A DNA stretch of 64,000 bases from Albimonas sp036154955 (GTDB lineage: Bacteria; Pseudomonadota; Alphaproteobacteria; Rhodobacterales; Rhodobacteraceae), in the NCBI GenBank assembly GCA_036154955.1, contig JAYZWL010000060.1, forward strand, positions 1 to 64,000. The letters run 5' to 3'. The notes under the pieces are model-generated. The model did no database searches and was not told the origin of the DNA. It saw nothing but the letters and a program-made list of their open reading frames with translations. This document shows, piece by piece, positions 52,983 to 61,612 of the stretch. Positions within the stretch are counted from its first letter, which is position 1. Every line of letters starts with the position of its first letter. The position numbers were made by a program, and so were the translations under genes.

Positions 52983-55196
52983 ATGACCGAGATTTTCCGC
53001 ACCGAGATCGACGCCGACGGCGTGGCCGTCCTGACCTGGGACCTGCCCGGCCGCTCGATGAACGTGATGACGCTGGAGGGGCTGGCCGAGCTCGACGCCG
53101 CGGTGGACGCCCTGCTGGCCGACGCCGCCGTGAAGGGGATCGTGCTGACCTCCGCCAAGGCGGATTTCGCCGGCGGCATGGACCTCAACATCCTCGCCGG
53201 CATGAAGGCGTCGGCGGGGGACGACCCGGCGAAGGGGCTGTTCGAGGGCGTGATGCGCATGCACGGCCTGCTGCGCAAGATCGAGCTCGCCGGCATGGAC
53301 CGCAAGACCAGGAAGGGCGGCAAGCCGATCGCCTGGGCCTCGCCCGGCACCGCGGCGGGGATCGGGCTGGAGCTGGGCCTCGCCTGCCATCGCCGCTTCG
53401 TGGCCGACAACCCGAAGGCGAAGATCGGCCTGCCCGAGATCATGGTCGGCATCTTCCCCGGGGCCGGCGGCGCCACCCGAGTCTCCCGCATGCTGGGGGC
53501 GATGGGGGCGGCGCCCTTCCTGATGGAAGGCAAGATGATGGCCCCGGCCAAGGTCAAGGCCGCGGGGCTGGTGGACGAGGTGGTGGCCCCCGCCGATCTG
53601 ATCCCCGCCGCGAAGGCCTGGGTGCTGGCGGCGAAGGAGGCCGATATCGTCAAGCCCTGGGACGGCCGCGGCTGGAAGATGCCCGGCGGCGCCCCCTACA
53701 GCCCGCAGGGGTTCGAGACCTTCGTGGGCGCGGCCGCGATGATCCACGGCAAGACCCAGGGCGCCTATCCCGCCCACAAGGCGCTGCTGGCCGCGGTCTA
53801 CGAAGGCGCGATGGTCGATTTCGACACCGCCCTGCGCATCGAGGCGCGCTGGTTCACCCATATCCTGATGAACCCGTCCTCGGAGGCGATGATCCGTTCC
53901 CTCTTCCTCAACAAGGAGGCGCTGGAGAAGGGCGCCAACCGGCCCGCCGACGTGGCCGACCAGCGGGTGAAGAAGCTCGGCGTGCTGGGCGGCGGCGGCT
54001 TCATGGGGGCGGGCATCGGCTATGTCTCGGCCATGGCGGGGATCGAGGTGGTGCTGCTCGACCGCGACGCGGCCTCGGCCGCCAAGGGCCTGGGCTTCAT
54101 CGAGGGGCTGCTCGACGACGGGGTGAAGAAGAAGCGGATGACCGAGGACCGCAAGGGCGCCGTGCTCGGCATGGTCTCGGCCACCGACGACTACGCGGCG
54201 CTCAGCGGCTGCGACCTGGTGATCGAGGCGGTGTTCGAGGACCCCGGCGTCAAGAAGACCGTGACCGAGGCCGCGCAGGCGCATCTGGGGGAAGGGGCGA
54301 TCTTCGCCTCCAACACCTCGACCCTGCCGATCACCGGGCTGGCGGAGAATTACAAGGATCCGGAAGCCTTCATCGGCATCCATTTCTTCTCGCCGGTTCA
54401 CAAGATGATGCTGGTCGAGATCATCAAGGGGAAGAAGACCGGCGACGCGGCGGTGGCCAAGGCGCTGGATTTCGTGCGCCAGATCCGCAAGACCCCGATC
54501 GTGGTCAACGACGCGCGGTTCTTCTACGCCAACCGCTGCATCATCCCCTATATCAACGAAGGCGCCCGCATGGTCACCGAGGGCGTGGCCCCGGCGCTGA
54601 TCGAGAACGCGGCGACCCAGATGGGCATGCCGCTCGGGCCCCTGCAGCTGATGGACGAGGTGGCGCTCGACCTCGGCCAGAAGATCGCCAAGGCCACCAA
54701 GGCCGCGATGGGCGACGCCTATCCCGAGAACCCGGCCGACGATCTGGTGGACTGGCTGGTGGGGCAGGGCCGGCTGGGACGGAAGTCGAAATCCGGCCTC
54801 TACGCCTATGACGACAAGGGCCGCCGGCAGGGCCTGTGGGAGGGTCTGGCCGAGAAATGCCCGGTGGCCGCCGACCAGCCCGACGTGACCGAGGTGCAGC
54901 ACCGCCTGATGATGGCCCAGAGCCTGGAAGCGGTGCGCGCGCTGGAGCAGGGCGTGCTGGAGGACATCCGCGAGGGCGACGTGGGCGCGATCCTCGGCTG
55001 GGGCTTCGCGCCCTGGTCGGGGGGCCCGTTCTCCTGGCTCGACATCCTCGGCGCGGGGCGCGCGGCGGAGATCTCGGACGGTCTGGCCGCGAAGTTCGGC
55101 GCGCGCTTCGCCACCCCCCCGCTGCTGGCGGAGATGGCGGCGAAGGGCGAGACCTTCTACGGCCGCTTCGGCCCGCAGGCGAAGGCGGCCGCGTAG
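52983..55196 (+). CDS. fadB: Enoyl-CoA hydratase/3-hydroxyacyl-CoA dehydrogenase (FadB/FadJ-type)
   Basis: Bifunctional beta-oxidation enzyme of 737 residues. The N-terminal crotonase domain (about 1-190) has FAGGMDLNIL and GLPEIMVGIFPGAGGATRV. The NAD-binding 3-hydroxyacyl-CoA dehydrogenase domain begins near 328 (KKLGVLGGGGFMGAGIGYVSA), with SNTSTLPITGLA and HFFSPVHKMMLVEII. Two C-terminal dehydrogenase domains follow from about 500. It forms an operon with the thiolase. Confidence 0.95.
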   Translation: MTEIFRTEIDADGVAVLTWDLPGRSMNVMTLEGLAELDAAVDALLADAAVKGIVLTSAKADFAGGMDLNILAGMKASAGDDPAKGLFEGVMRMHGLLRKIELAGMDRKTRKGGKPIAWASPGTAAGIGLELGLACHRRFVADNPKAKIGLPEIMVGIFPGAGGATRVSRMLGAMGAAPFLMEGKMMAPAKVKAAGLVDEVVAPADLIPAAKAWVLAAKEADIVKPWDGRGWKMPGGAPYSPQGFETFVGAAAMIHGKTQGAYPAHKALLAAVYEGAMVDFDTALRIEARWFTHILMNPSSEAMIRSLFLNKEALEKGANRPADVADQRVKKLGVLGGGGFMGAGIGYVSAMAGIEVVLLDRDAASAAKGLGFIEGLLDDGVKKKRMTEDRKGAVLGMVSATDDYAALSGCDLVIEAVFEDPGVKKTVTEAAQAHLGEGAIFASNTSTLPITGLAENYKDPEAFIGIHFFSPVHKMMLVEIIKGKKTGDAAVAKALDFVRQIRKTPIVVNDARFFYANRCIIPYINEGARMVTEGVAPALIENAATQMGMPLGPLQLMDEVALDLGQKIAKATKAAMGDAYPENPADDLVDWLVGQGRLGRKSKSGLYAYDDKGRRQGLWEGLAEKCPVAADQPDVTEVQHRLMMAQSLEAVRALEQGVLEDIREGDVGAILGWGFAPWSGGPFSWLDILGAGRAAEISDGLAAKFGARFATPPLLAEMAAKGETFYGRFGPQAKAAA

Positions 55197-55369
55197 GGCG
55201 CCCGCCGGCTTGGCCGGCGCGCGGCGGCGGGGGCTCGACGCCCCCGCCGCCGCGTCCCCCCTTCAAAGGGACGCCTGCCCGTCGTGGAATCGCCCCGATC
55301 CGCGCCTATCTGATCCCCGGAACCGGGCGGCCCTTGGGGCCGGCCCGCGGATCGACTACAAGGGACGCC

Positions 55370-55996
55370 ATGACCCGACGCGCATTCCTCGCCGCCGCCG
55401 CGCTGGCGCTCGCCGCTTTCGCCCCCGCCCTCGCGCCCGCGCCCGTCGCGGCGCAGGACGGGCGCGACCTGGCGCGCATCTCCGCCTATCTCAACGCGCT
55501 CGACACCGCCGAGGGCGGCTTCGTGCAGGTGGCCCCGGACGGGCAGACCTCGGACGGGCGGTTCTATATCGACCGGCCGGGGCGGATCCGCTTCGAATAC
55601 ACCCCGCCGAACCCGTCGCTGGTGGTTTCGGATGGAACCTGGGTGGTGGTCTACGACATGCGCGACTGCGGCAAGCAGACGGCGCCCCTGTCCTCCACCC
55701 CCCTCAACCTGCTGCTGCAGGAGCGGGTGGACCTGCGCACCGAGGGCGCCGTGCAGGGGATCGAGCGGCAGGCCGGCCAGATGCGGGTCAAGGCGGTGAA
55801 CCCGTCGGACCCGAACGGCGGCTCGATCACGCTGATCTTCAACGACAATCCGTTGGAGCTGCGCCAGTGGATCGTCACCGATCCCGAGGGGCGCAACACC
55901 ACCGTGGCGCTGAACGAGATCACCCGCGGGGTGAAGATCAACGTGGCGAAATTCCTGCCCGCGCGGATCGAAATGGACGAGTGCCGCAAATACTGA
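55370..55996 (+). CDS. lolA: Outer-membrane lipoprotein carrier protein LolA-type
   Basis: Periplasmic chaperone that ferries lipoproteins from LolCDE toward the outer membrane. The 208-residue protein begins with an MTRRAFL signal peptide ending near VAAQ (residue 29). ISAYLNALDTAEGGFVQVAPDGQTSDGRFYIDRPGRIRFEY and the following FYD-type strand match alphaproteobacterial LolA. AAGGGACG lies upstream of the ATG. The usual alphaproteobacterial neighbour ftsK is not upstream here. Confidence 0.9.
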   Translation: MTRRAFLAAAALALAAFAPALAPAPVAAQDGRDLARISAYLNALDTAEGGFVQVAPDGQTSDGRFYIDRPGRIRFEYTPPNPSLVVSDGTWVVVYDMRDCGKQTAPLSSTPLNLLLQERVDLRTEGAVQGIERQAGQMRVKAVNPSDPNGGSITLIFNDNPLELRQWIVTDPEGRNTTVALNEITRGVKINVAKFLPARIEMDECRKY

Positions 55997-56080
55997 CGCG
56001 CCCCCTCCCGACATGATCCGCCGCGCCGCGCCCCTCCGGCGCGGCGCAGGCTTTTCCTGCGCCATGTCCGAGGTCAGTAT

Positions 56081-56100
56081 CGGTTAACAGTGATTAACCG
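56081..56100. promoter_or_regulatory. Inverted repeat before the VPLPA-CTERM gene
   Basis: CGGTTAA (56081-56087) and TTAACCG (56094-56100) flank CAGTGA, 50 bp before the start codon. The stem is AT-rich for this genome and its position suggests an operator or a terminator for lolA. Confidence 0.45.
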
Positions 56101-56149
56101 ATTCGGCTTGAAACCATCCGGCCGAGCGTATCCGCGAGGACATTCGGAC

Positions 56150-56743
56150 ATGCGCAGCATCGTCTCCCTGATCGCCGCCGGGGCGATCTGGGCGGGAGCC
56201 GCCGACGCCGCCGGCGCGACCGCCGTCTACTCCCTGACCTTCGATAACCAGGACGGCGCCGTGAACGGGCGGGTCTCGTTGACCGTGACCCTGCCCGACG
56301 GCGACGGCACGCACCTGGCGGAATCCATCGTGATCGACGCGATGCCGCCGGAGCTGGGCTACGGCGCCGCCCCGCTGGACGCGATGACCTTCTTCGGGTC
56401 GATCTGGTATCGGATCTTCGTGGTGTCGGGGGGCGAGCTGGTCGACGCGAAGGTCGCGCTCTACAACGGCTCCACCAACGCGCTGTGGGTGAACATGCCC
56501 GGCGACGGCACCTTCCTGACGCTCGCCACCGACGGGTCGAGCCGCGGGACCGGGGTGTTCGACGAGGACAACAGCACGCTGGACCTGTCGCCCGACCCCG
56601 CCTCGGCGGCCGTGCCGCTCCCGCCGGCCGGCGCGGCGCTGGCCGGCGGGCTGGCGGGACTGGCCGCCATCGCCCGCCGCCGCCGGCCCCGGCGGGCCGC
56701 CGGGGCCGGCCCGGCGACCAACCCGGCGATCAGCCCAGCGTGA
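56150..56743 (+). CDS. VPLPA-CTERM sorted surface protein
   Basis: Secreted protein of 197 residues. A signal peptide (about 1-24, ending ADAAGA) leads into a beta-rich domain with no recognised family. The C-terminus has the exosortase signal VPLPPAG, a hydrophobic helix (AALAGGLAGLAAIA) and an Arg-rich tail. Such VPLPA-CTERM proteins are processed by an exosortase in Rhodobacterales and often linked to exopolysaccharide. No exosortase is in the window. CGAGGA precedes the ATG. Confidence 0.85.
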   Translation: MRSIVSLIAAGAIWAGAADAAGATAVYSLTFDNQDGAVNGRVSLTVTLPDGDGTHLAESIVIDAMPPELGYGAAPLDAMTFFGSIWYRIFVVSGGELVDAKVALYNGSTNALWVNMPGDGTFLTLATDGSSRGTGVFDEDNSTLDLSPDPASAAVPLPPAGAALAGGLAGLAAIARRRRPRRAAGAGPATNPAISPA

Positions 56744-57506
56744 CGAAGACCGGCGCGTGGTCCGACGGCTTCTCCCAGCCGCGGGCCTCGCGCAGGATGC
56801 GGGCGCCGTGGGTGGGCAGGTCGGGCGTGGTCCAGACATGGTCCAGCCGCCGGCCCTTGTCGGCCGCGTCCCAGTCCTTGGCCCGGTAGGACCACCAGGA
56901 ATAGAGCTTGCCCTCCGGCAGGTGCCTGCGCACCGCGTCGACCCAGCCGCCGGCGGTCTGGGCGGCGGTCAGCTTCTCGCACTCGACGGGCGTGTGCGAG
57001 ACGATCTTCAGAAGCTGCTTGTGGGACCACACATCGTCCTCGCCGGGCGCGATGTTGAGATCGCCGACCAGCACGGCGCGGCCGGTCTGTCCGCGAAAGA
57101 CCTCAGCCATTTCATCCACGAAATCAAGCTTGTGGCCGAATTTGTCGTTCACGTCCCGGTCCGGCTCGTCGCCGCCGGCGGGGACGTAGAGGTTGTGGAT
57201 CAGCGTGCCGTCCGCCAGCCGGGCGGAGACGTGGCGCGCATCCCCCCTGGCGCAGAAATCGTGACGACCGGCATCCTCCAGCGGGATCCGGGACAGGATC
57301 GCGACGCCGTTGTAGCCCTTGTCCCCGCGCACCGCGAGATGGGTGTAGCCGATCTCCGCGAAGGTCTCGGCAGGGAACTTGTCGGCGGGGCACTTGGTCT
57401 CCTGCAGGCAGAGCACGTCCGGCGCCTCCGTCTCCAGCAGGTGACGCACGATGGGGGCGCGCAGGCGGACGGAGTTGATGTTCCAGGTGCAGATGGTGAA
57501 GGGCAT
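56730..57506 (-). CDS. xth: Exodeoxyribonuclease III
   Basis: AP endonuclease/3'-5' exonuclease of 258 residues for base-excision repair. TWNINSVRLR, LCLQETKC (metal-binding Glu), GDLNIAPGEDD and the C-terminal SDHAPVFVTLG catalytic histidine motif are complete. ATG 57506 with upstream GGAG gives the family N-terminus. Its last residues overlap the convergent VPLPA gene by 14 bp. Confidence 0.95.
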   Translation of the reverse strand: MPFTICTWNINSVRLRAPIVRHLLETEAPDVLCLQETKCPADKFPAETFAEIGYTHLAVRGDKGYNGVAILSRIPLEDAGRHDFCARGDARHVSARLADGTLIHNLYVPAGGDEPDRDVNDKFGHKLDFVDEMAEVFRGQTGRAVLVGDLNIAPGEDDVWSHKQLLKIVSHTPVECEKLTAAQTAGGWVDAVRRHLPEGKLYSWWSYRAKDWDAADKGRRLDHVWTTPDLPTHGARILREARGWEKPSDHAPVFVTLG

Positions 57507-57635
57507 GGGAGGCTCCGGCGCGAAGGGGTCGGGCGCACCATGGGCGGAGCCGGCGGCCGGGACAAGACCGGCGAGGCGGTTGACCGGCGCGCGCGCGCGG
57601 GCGAGGAGTGATCGCCTTTCGTTCCGGAGCCCGCC

Positions 57636-58157
57636 ATGCCCTTCCGCCCCGCCGCGCCCGAGGATCTCGACGCCCTCGCCGCCTTTCACCTGCGGCTGTG
57701 GGGGCTGACCTATGGCGACATCGCGCCGGCCGGGATCGCGCGGACCCTGACCCCGGAGGTGCGGCGCGACCGCTGGCGCGCGAAGCTCGCCGCCCCGGAT
57801 CCCGGCGTATGGCTGGAAGACGACGCCGCGATGGCGGAGGGGCTGGCGGGTTTCGTGGCCGTCGGCCCGCCCGGACACCCGGCCTTCGGCGCGCGGGGGG
57901 AGGTGAAGCACCTGTTCGTCGATCCGCAGGCGCGGGGCCGAGGCCTCGGCGCCGCCCTGCTGGGCCACGGTTTCGGCCTTCTGGCGGCGGCGGGCTTTCC
58001 CGCGCCGGCCCTGGCGGTGGTGGAGGAGAACACGGCCGCCCGCGGCTTCTACGCGGCCCAGGGCGGGCGGGAGACGGGACGGTTCACAGATCCCGGCCCG
58101 GTCTGGCGATCCCGCAACGTGCTGGTGACCTGGGACGCCGCGCCCGCGACCCTCTGA
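57636..58157 (+). CDS. GNAT N-acetyltransferase
   Basis: Protein of 173 residues with the acetyl-CoA-binding LFVDPQARGRGLGAALLGHGF segment near 93-113 and the NTAARGFYAAQGG motif. Substrate unknown. Divergent from xth with 129 bp between start codons. Confidence 0.85.
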   Translation: MPFRPAAPEDLDALAAFHLRLWGLTYGDIAPAGIARTLTPEVRRDRWRAKLAAPDPGVWLEDDAAMAEGLAGFVAVGPPGHPAFGARGEVKHLFVDPQARGRGLGAALLGHGFGLLAAAGFPAPALAVVEENTAARGFYAAQGGRETGRFTDPGPVWRSRNVLVTWDAAPATL

Positions 58158-58321
58158 AAGACCGCGACCCCCTGAAAGACAAAGCGCCCGGCGGGAGGGG
58201 GCCGCCGGGCGCCACCTTGACCGCGGCCGCGCGCCGCGAGGGGTTGCAGCGCCGCAGGCCACCAAGGTTCACGCATATCTGGGGAGCCGCGGGCCGCGTT
58301 CAACCCTCGCGGGCGGGTCGG

Positions 58322-59008
58322 TTACACCACGAGACGGTAACCTCCCGATTCCGTGACCAGCAGCCGGGCCTCGGAGGGGTTGGGCTCGATCTTCTGGCGC
58401 AGGCGGTAGATGTGGGTTTCCAGCGTGTGCGTGGTGACGCCGGCGTTGTAGCCCCAGACCTCGTGCAACAGCACGTCCCGCGCCACCACCGCATCGTTGG
58501 CGCGGTAGAGGAACTTGAGGATGTTGGTTTCCTTCTCGGTCAGGCGGATCTTCTTCTCCGCCTCGTCGATCAGCATCTTCATCGCCGGCTTGAAGGTGTA
58601 GGGGCCGATGGCGAAGACCGCGTCCTCCGACTGTTCATGCTGGCGAAGCTGGGCGCGGATGCGGGCCAGAAGCACAGGAAACTTGAACGGCTTGGCGATG
58701 TAATCGTTCGCGCCCGCATCCAGCCCGAGGATGGTGTCGCTGTCCGAGACATGGCCGGTCAGCATGATGATCGGGCATTTCACGCCCTGCTTGCGCATCA
58801 GTCGGCAGACCTCGCGGCCGTCCATGTCGGGCAGGCCCACGTCGAGGATCACAAGGTCATGCGCCGCGCCGCGGGACTTCTCCAGCCCGGCGCCGCCGGT
58901 CTCGGCCTCGAACACGTCGTAGTCTTCGGTCAACACCAGCTGGTCGGCGAGCGCGTCGCGCAGGTCCGGATCGTCGTCCACAAGCAGGATTTTCTTCAGC
59001 GCGGCCAT
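58322..59008 (-). CDS. OmpR-family response regulator
   Basis: DNA-binding response regulator of 228 residues. The receiver has the acidic triad DDD at 11-13, phospho-Asp D56 (VILDVGLPDMDG) and the KPF switch region. The C-terminal winged helix (about 130-228) has HEVWGYNAGVTTHTLETHIYRLRQKIEP. No kinase is adjacent. ATG 59008 gives a normal receiver start. Confidence 0.93.
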   Translation of the reverse strand: MAALKKILLVDDDPDLRDALADQLVLTEDYDVFEAETGGAGLEKSRGAAHDLVILDVGLPDMDGREVCRLMRKQGVKCPIIMLTGHVSDSDTILGLDAGANDYIAKPFKFPVLLARIRAQLRQHEQSEDAVFAIGPYTFKPAMKMLIDEAEKKIRLTEKETNILKFLYRANDAVVARDVLLHEVWGYNAGVTTHTLETHIYRLRQKIEPNPSEARLLVTESGGYRLVV

Positions 59009-59198
59009 GGTCCTCGGCTCTCCCGTCCCCGTGTTGCGTCGGCTTTCGTGATCTGGCGTGAGCCGGGCGCGCGCGCGAGGGTTCATGTCGGATTTTCACG
59101 GAGACGTTCCCGCAGGGCGGGCTTTGTTTCACTCCGCCGGGCTTGGCGCTATATGCAGAGGGCTTGACGGTGGGCCCGCTTCCGGGCCGGGGGGCGTG

Positions 59199-60296
59199 AT
59201 GGGTCTGAAGCTGAGCATCTGGGAACAGGCCGCGCGGGCCCGGGCCGACCTGCGGCTGGGCGCGGTGGTGGCGCTGGTGCGCGGCGGCGCGGGCGTGCTG
59301 GCGGCGGGGGCGGAAACCCTGTCGGCGGAGCGGCTGGACGACCTCCGCGCCGCCGGGCCGGTGGATCTCGCCGTCACCTCCTGGCGCGCGGCGACCCTGA
59401 AGGCGCGGGCCTATGACGGCGACATCGCGCGGATCGCGGTGGATGCGGGCTACGACCTCGCCCGCATCCGGGCCACGGCGGACCCGGCGCGCGACCTCTC
59501 GGACCCGATGAAGGGGCCGTTTCACACGCGACGGGAAGGGGACGCCGGCCTGCACCGGGCGGCGGTTCGGCTCGCCAAACAGGCGCAGCTTCTGCCCGCC
59601 GCGCTGGTCGCCACCCTGCCCTCGCGCAAGGCGGCCGAGGCGCTGGCCCGCGAGCATGGCCTGTCCCTGATCGACGCCGACGCGCTTCTGGCGGCGGAGG
59701 CCGATGCGATCGGCATGCGCCCCGTCTCCGCCGCGCGGGTGCCGATGCAGGTGTCCGAGCGCGGGCGGGTTCACGTGTTCCGCCCCGAGGACGGGTCGGA
59801 GGAGCACTACGCCATCGAGATCGGCGCCCCCGACCGCGCCCGCCCGGCGCTGGCGCGGCTGCATTCCGCCTGTTTCACCGGGGATGTGCTGGGCTCGCTG
59901 AAATGCGACTGCGGTCCGCAGCTTCGCGCCGCCATGCAGGCGATGGCCGACGAGGGCGCGGGCGTGCTGCTCTACCTCAACCAGGAGGGGCGGGGCATCG
60001 GGCTGGCCAACAAGATGCGGGCCTATTCGCTGCAGGACCAGGGCTTCGACACGGTCGAGGCCAATCACCGGCTGGGTTTCGACGACGACGAGCGGGATTT
60101 CCGCATCGGCGCCACCATCCTGCGGCGGCTGGGCTATCGGGCGGTGCGGCTTCTGACCAACAATCCCCGCAAGGTCGGGATGATGAGCGATGCCGGGATC
60201 CGCGTGACGGAGCGGGTTCCCCTGCGGGTCGGCGAGACTCCGCAGAATGCGCACTATCTGGCGACCAAGGCGGCGAAGAGCGGCCATTTGCTGTGA
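59199..60296 (+). CDS. ribA: GTP cyclohydrolase II-type protein (riboflavin synthesis)
   Basis: Opens GTP to the first riboflavin intermediate. The C-terminal half (about 195-365) has the zinc cysteines C225, C236 and C238 (SACFTGDVLGSLKCDCG), NQEGRGIGLANKM and LLTNNPRK. The N-terminal 190 residues resemble a degenerate RibB-like lobe without recognisable catalytic motifs, as in the fused alphaproteobacterial form. The stop overlaps the L,D-transpeptidase start (GTGA). Confidence 0.9.
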   Translation: MGLKLSIWEQAARARADLRLGAVVALVRGGAGVLAAGAETLSAERLDDLRAAGPVDLAVTSWRAATLKARAYDGDIARIAVDAGYDLARIRATADPARDLSDPMKGPFHTRREGDAGLHRAAVRLAKQAQLLPAALVATLPSRKAAEALAREHGLSLIDADALLAAEADAIGMRPVSAARVPMQVSERGRVHVFRPEDGSEEHYAIEIGAPDRARPALARLHSACFTGDVLGSLKCDCGPQLRAAMQAMADEGAGVLLYLNQEGRGIGLANKMRAYSLQDQGFDTVEANHRLGFDDDERDFRIGATILRRLGYRAVRLLTNNPRKVGMMSDAGIRVTERVPLRVGETPQNAHYLATKAAKSGHLL

Positions 60297-60832
60297 CCGA
60301 TTCGCGTCGCTCCGTGACCCTTGGGACACGCTTCGATGACATGATCGTCGCCAATCGCACGGCCTGGTTCCTGGGCCGGCGATTCCCCTGCGTGATCGGC
60401 CGCGGCGGCGTGGTGGCGGAGAAGCGCGAGGGCGACGGCGGCACGCCGCGAGGGCCGATGCGGATGGCGGCGCTGCGCTGGCGGGCGGATCGCGGGCCGC
60501 GGCCATCCGGAGCCCTGCCGGCGCGGGCCACGGGGCCCTTCGACCTGTGGTCGGACGACCCCTCGGATCCGCATTACAACCATGAATTCAAAGGGGTTTC
60601 CCGCGGGTATTCGCAGGAGCGGATGCGGCGTCGGGACCGGCTCTACGACCTCGTCGCGATCACCGACCACAACTGGCCGGACGCGGTCCCGGGGCGCGGC
60701 TCGGCGATCTTCGTGCATTGCTGGCGCGGGCCGGGGCGGCCGACCGAAGGCTGCGTGGCCTTCGCCCCGGCGCATCTGCGCTGGATCCTCGCGCGCTGGC
60801 GACCCTGGGGGCGGGTGATCGTGCGGGGCTGA
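60293..60832 (+). CDS. L,D-transpeptidase family (YkuD-like) protein
   Basis: Peptidoglycan-crosslinking type domain, 179 residues. VIGRGGVVAEKREGDGGTPRG is the family N-terminus. H142 (IFVHCW) and C154 (RPTEGCVAF) form the catalytic pair. The GTG start overlaps ribA. An internal ATG at 60341 is an alternative start. No signal peptide is obvious, so it may act on cytoplasmic precursors or use an unrecognised export signal. Confidence 0.88.
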   Translation: MTDSRRSVTLGTRFDDMIVANRTAWFLGRRFPCVIGRGGVVAEKREGDGGTPRGPMRMAALRWRADRGPRPSGALPARATGPFDLWSDDPSDPHYNHEFKGVSRGYSQERMRRRDRLYDLVAITDHNWPDAVPGRGSAIFVHCWRGPGRPTEGCVAFAPAHLRWILARWRPWGRVIVRG

Positions 60833-60838
60833 GGCGGA

Positions 60839-61495
60839 TCAGCCGTAGGCGCGATCCCCGAAAATGGCGGAGCCGACCCGCACATGGGTCGCGCCGAATT
60901 CCACCGCCGTCTCGAAATCCGCGCTCATCCCCATCGACAGGCCGCTCAGGCCGTTGCGCTCCGCCAGCTTGCGCAGCAGGGCGAAATGCAGGGCGGGCGT
61001 TTCGTCCACCGGGGGAATGCACATCAGCCCCTCGACGGTCAGCCCCATCGGGCCGCGGCATTCGGCGAGGAATTCGTCCAGATCGGCGGGGGCGATGCCG
61101 GCTTTCTGCGGCTCCTCCCCCGTGTTGACCTGCACGAAGAGGCGGGGGCAACGTCCGGCGGCCTGGGCCGCGTCGGCGATCTTGCGGGCGAGTTTGGCGC
61201 GGTCGACGGACTGGATCACGTCGAACAGCTCCATCGCCTTGTTGAGCTTGTTGGTCTGCAGCGGCCCGATCAGGTGCAGCTCCAGGTCCGGCATGGCGGC
61301 GCGACGCTCGGTCCAGCGGCCCTCCGCCTCCTGCACCCGGTTCTCGCCGAAGATGCGCTGGCCGGCGTCGAGCACGGCCTGCACCCGGTCGTCGGGCTGC
61401 ACCTTGGAGACGGCCACGAGGGTCACGTCCGCGGGGTCGCGGCCGGCCTTGCGGGCGGCGGCGTCGAGTCGGGTCTGGATGTCGGCGAGGCTCAT
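60839..61495 (-). CDS. YggS family PLP-binding protein
   Basis: PLP homeostasis protein of 218 residues. The PLP lysine is K31 (VAVSKVQP), followed by FGENRVQEAE, HLIGPLQTNK and SMGMSADFETAVEFGATHVRVGSAIFG. This family buffers vitamin B6 levels and has no established catalytic activity. The stop is 6 bp from the convergent transpeptidase stop. Confidence 0.95.
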   Translation of the reverse strand: MSLADIQTRLDAAARKAGRDPADVTLVAVSKVQPDDRVQAVLDAGQRIFGENRVQEAEGRWTERRAAMPDLELHLIGPLQTNKLNKAMELFDVIQSVDRAKLARKIADAAQAAGRCPRLFVQVNTGEEPQKAGIAPADLDEFLAECRGPMGLTVEGLMCIPPVDETPALHFALLRKLAERNGLSGLSMGMSADFETAVEFGATHVRVGSAIFGDRAYG

Positions 61496-61555
61496 GGCAA
61501 CGGAATCGCAGGACGGGGGGCGGATCGCAAGTGCCGCGCGGGATGCGGGCGGCTC

Positions 61556-61588
61556 AAAAGAAAAGGGAGCGGGCCAAGGCCCGCTCCC
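61556..61588 (-). terminator. Intrinsic terminator of the porin gene
   Basis: GGGAGCGGGCC pairs with GGCCCGCTCCC around AA (61565-61588). On the minus strand this is followed by a T-rich tract (TTTTCTTTT, 61556-61564). It lies about 25 bp after the porin stop. The strongest terminator in the window. Confidence 0.85.
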
Positions 61589-61612
61589 CCTTACATCCGA
61601 CTGATCGTGAGA

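Noticed and set aside
50910..54902. Minus-strand open frame of 1330 codons
   Set aside because: Antisense shadow of the thiolase and fadB genes, with no protein-like pattern.
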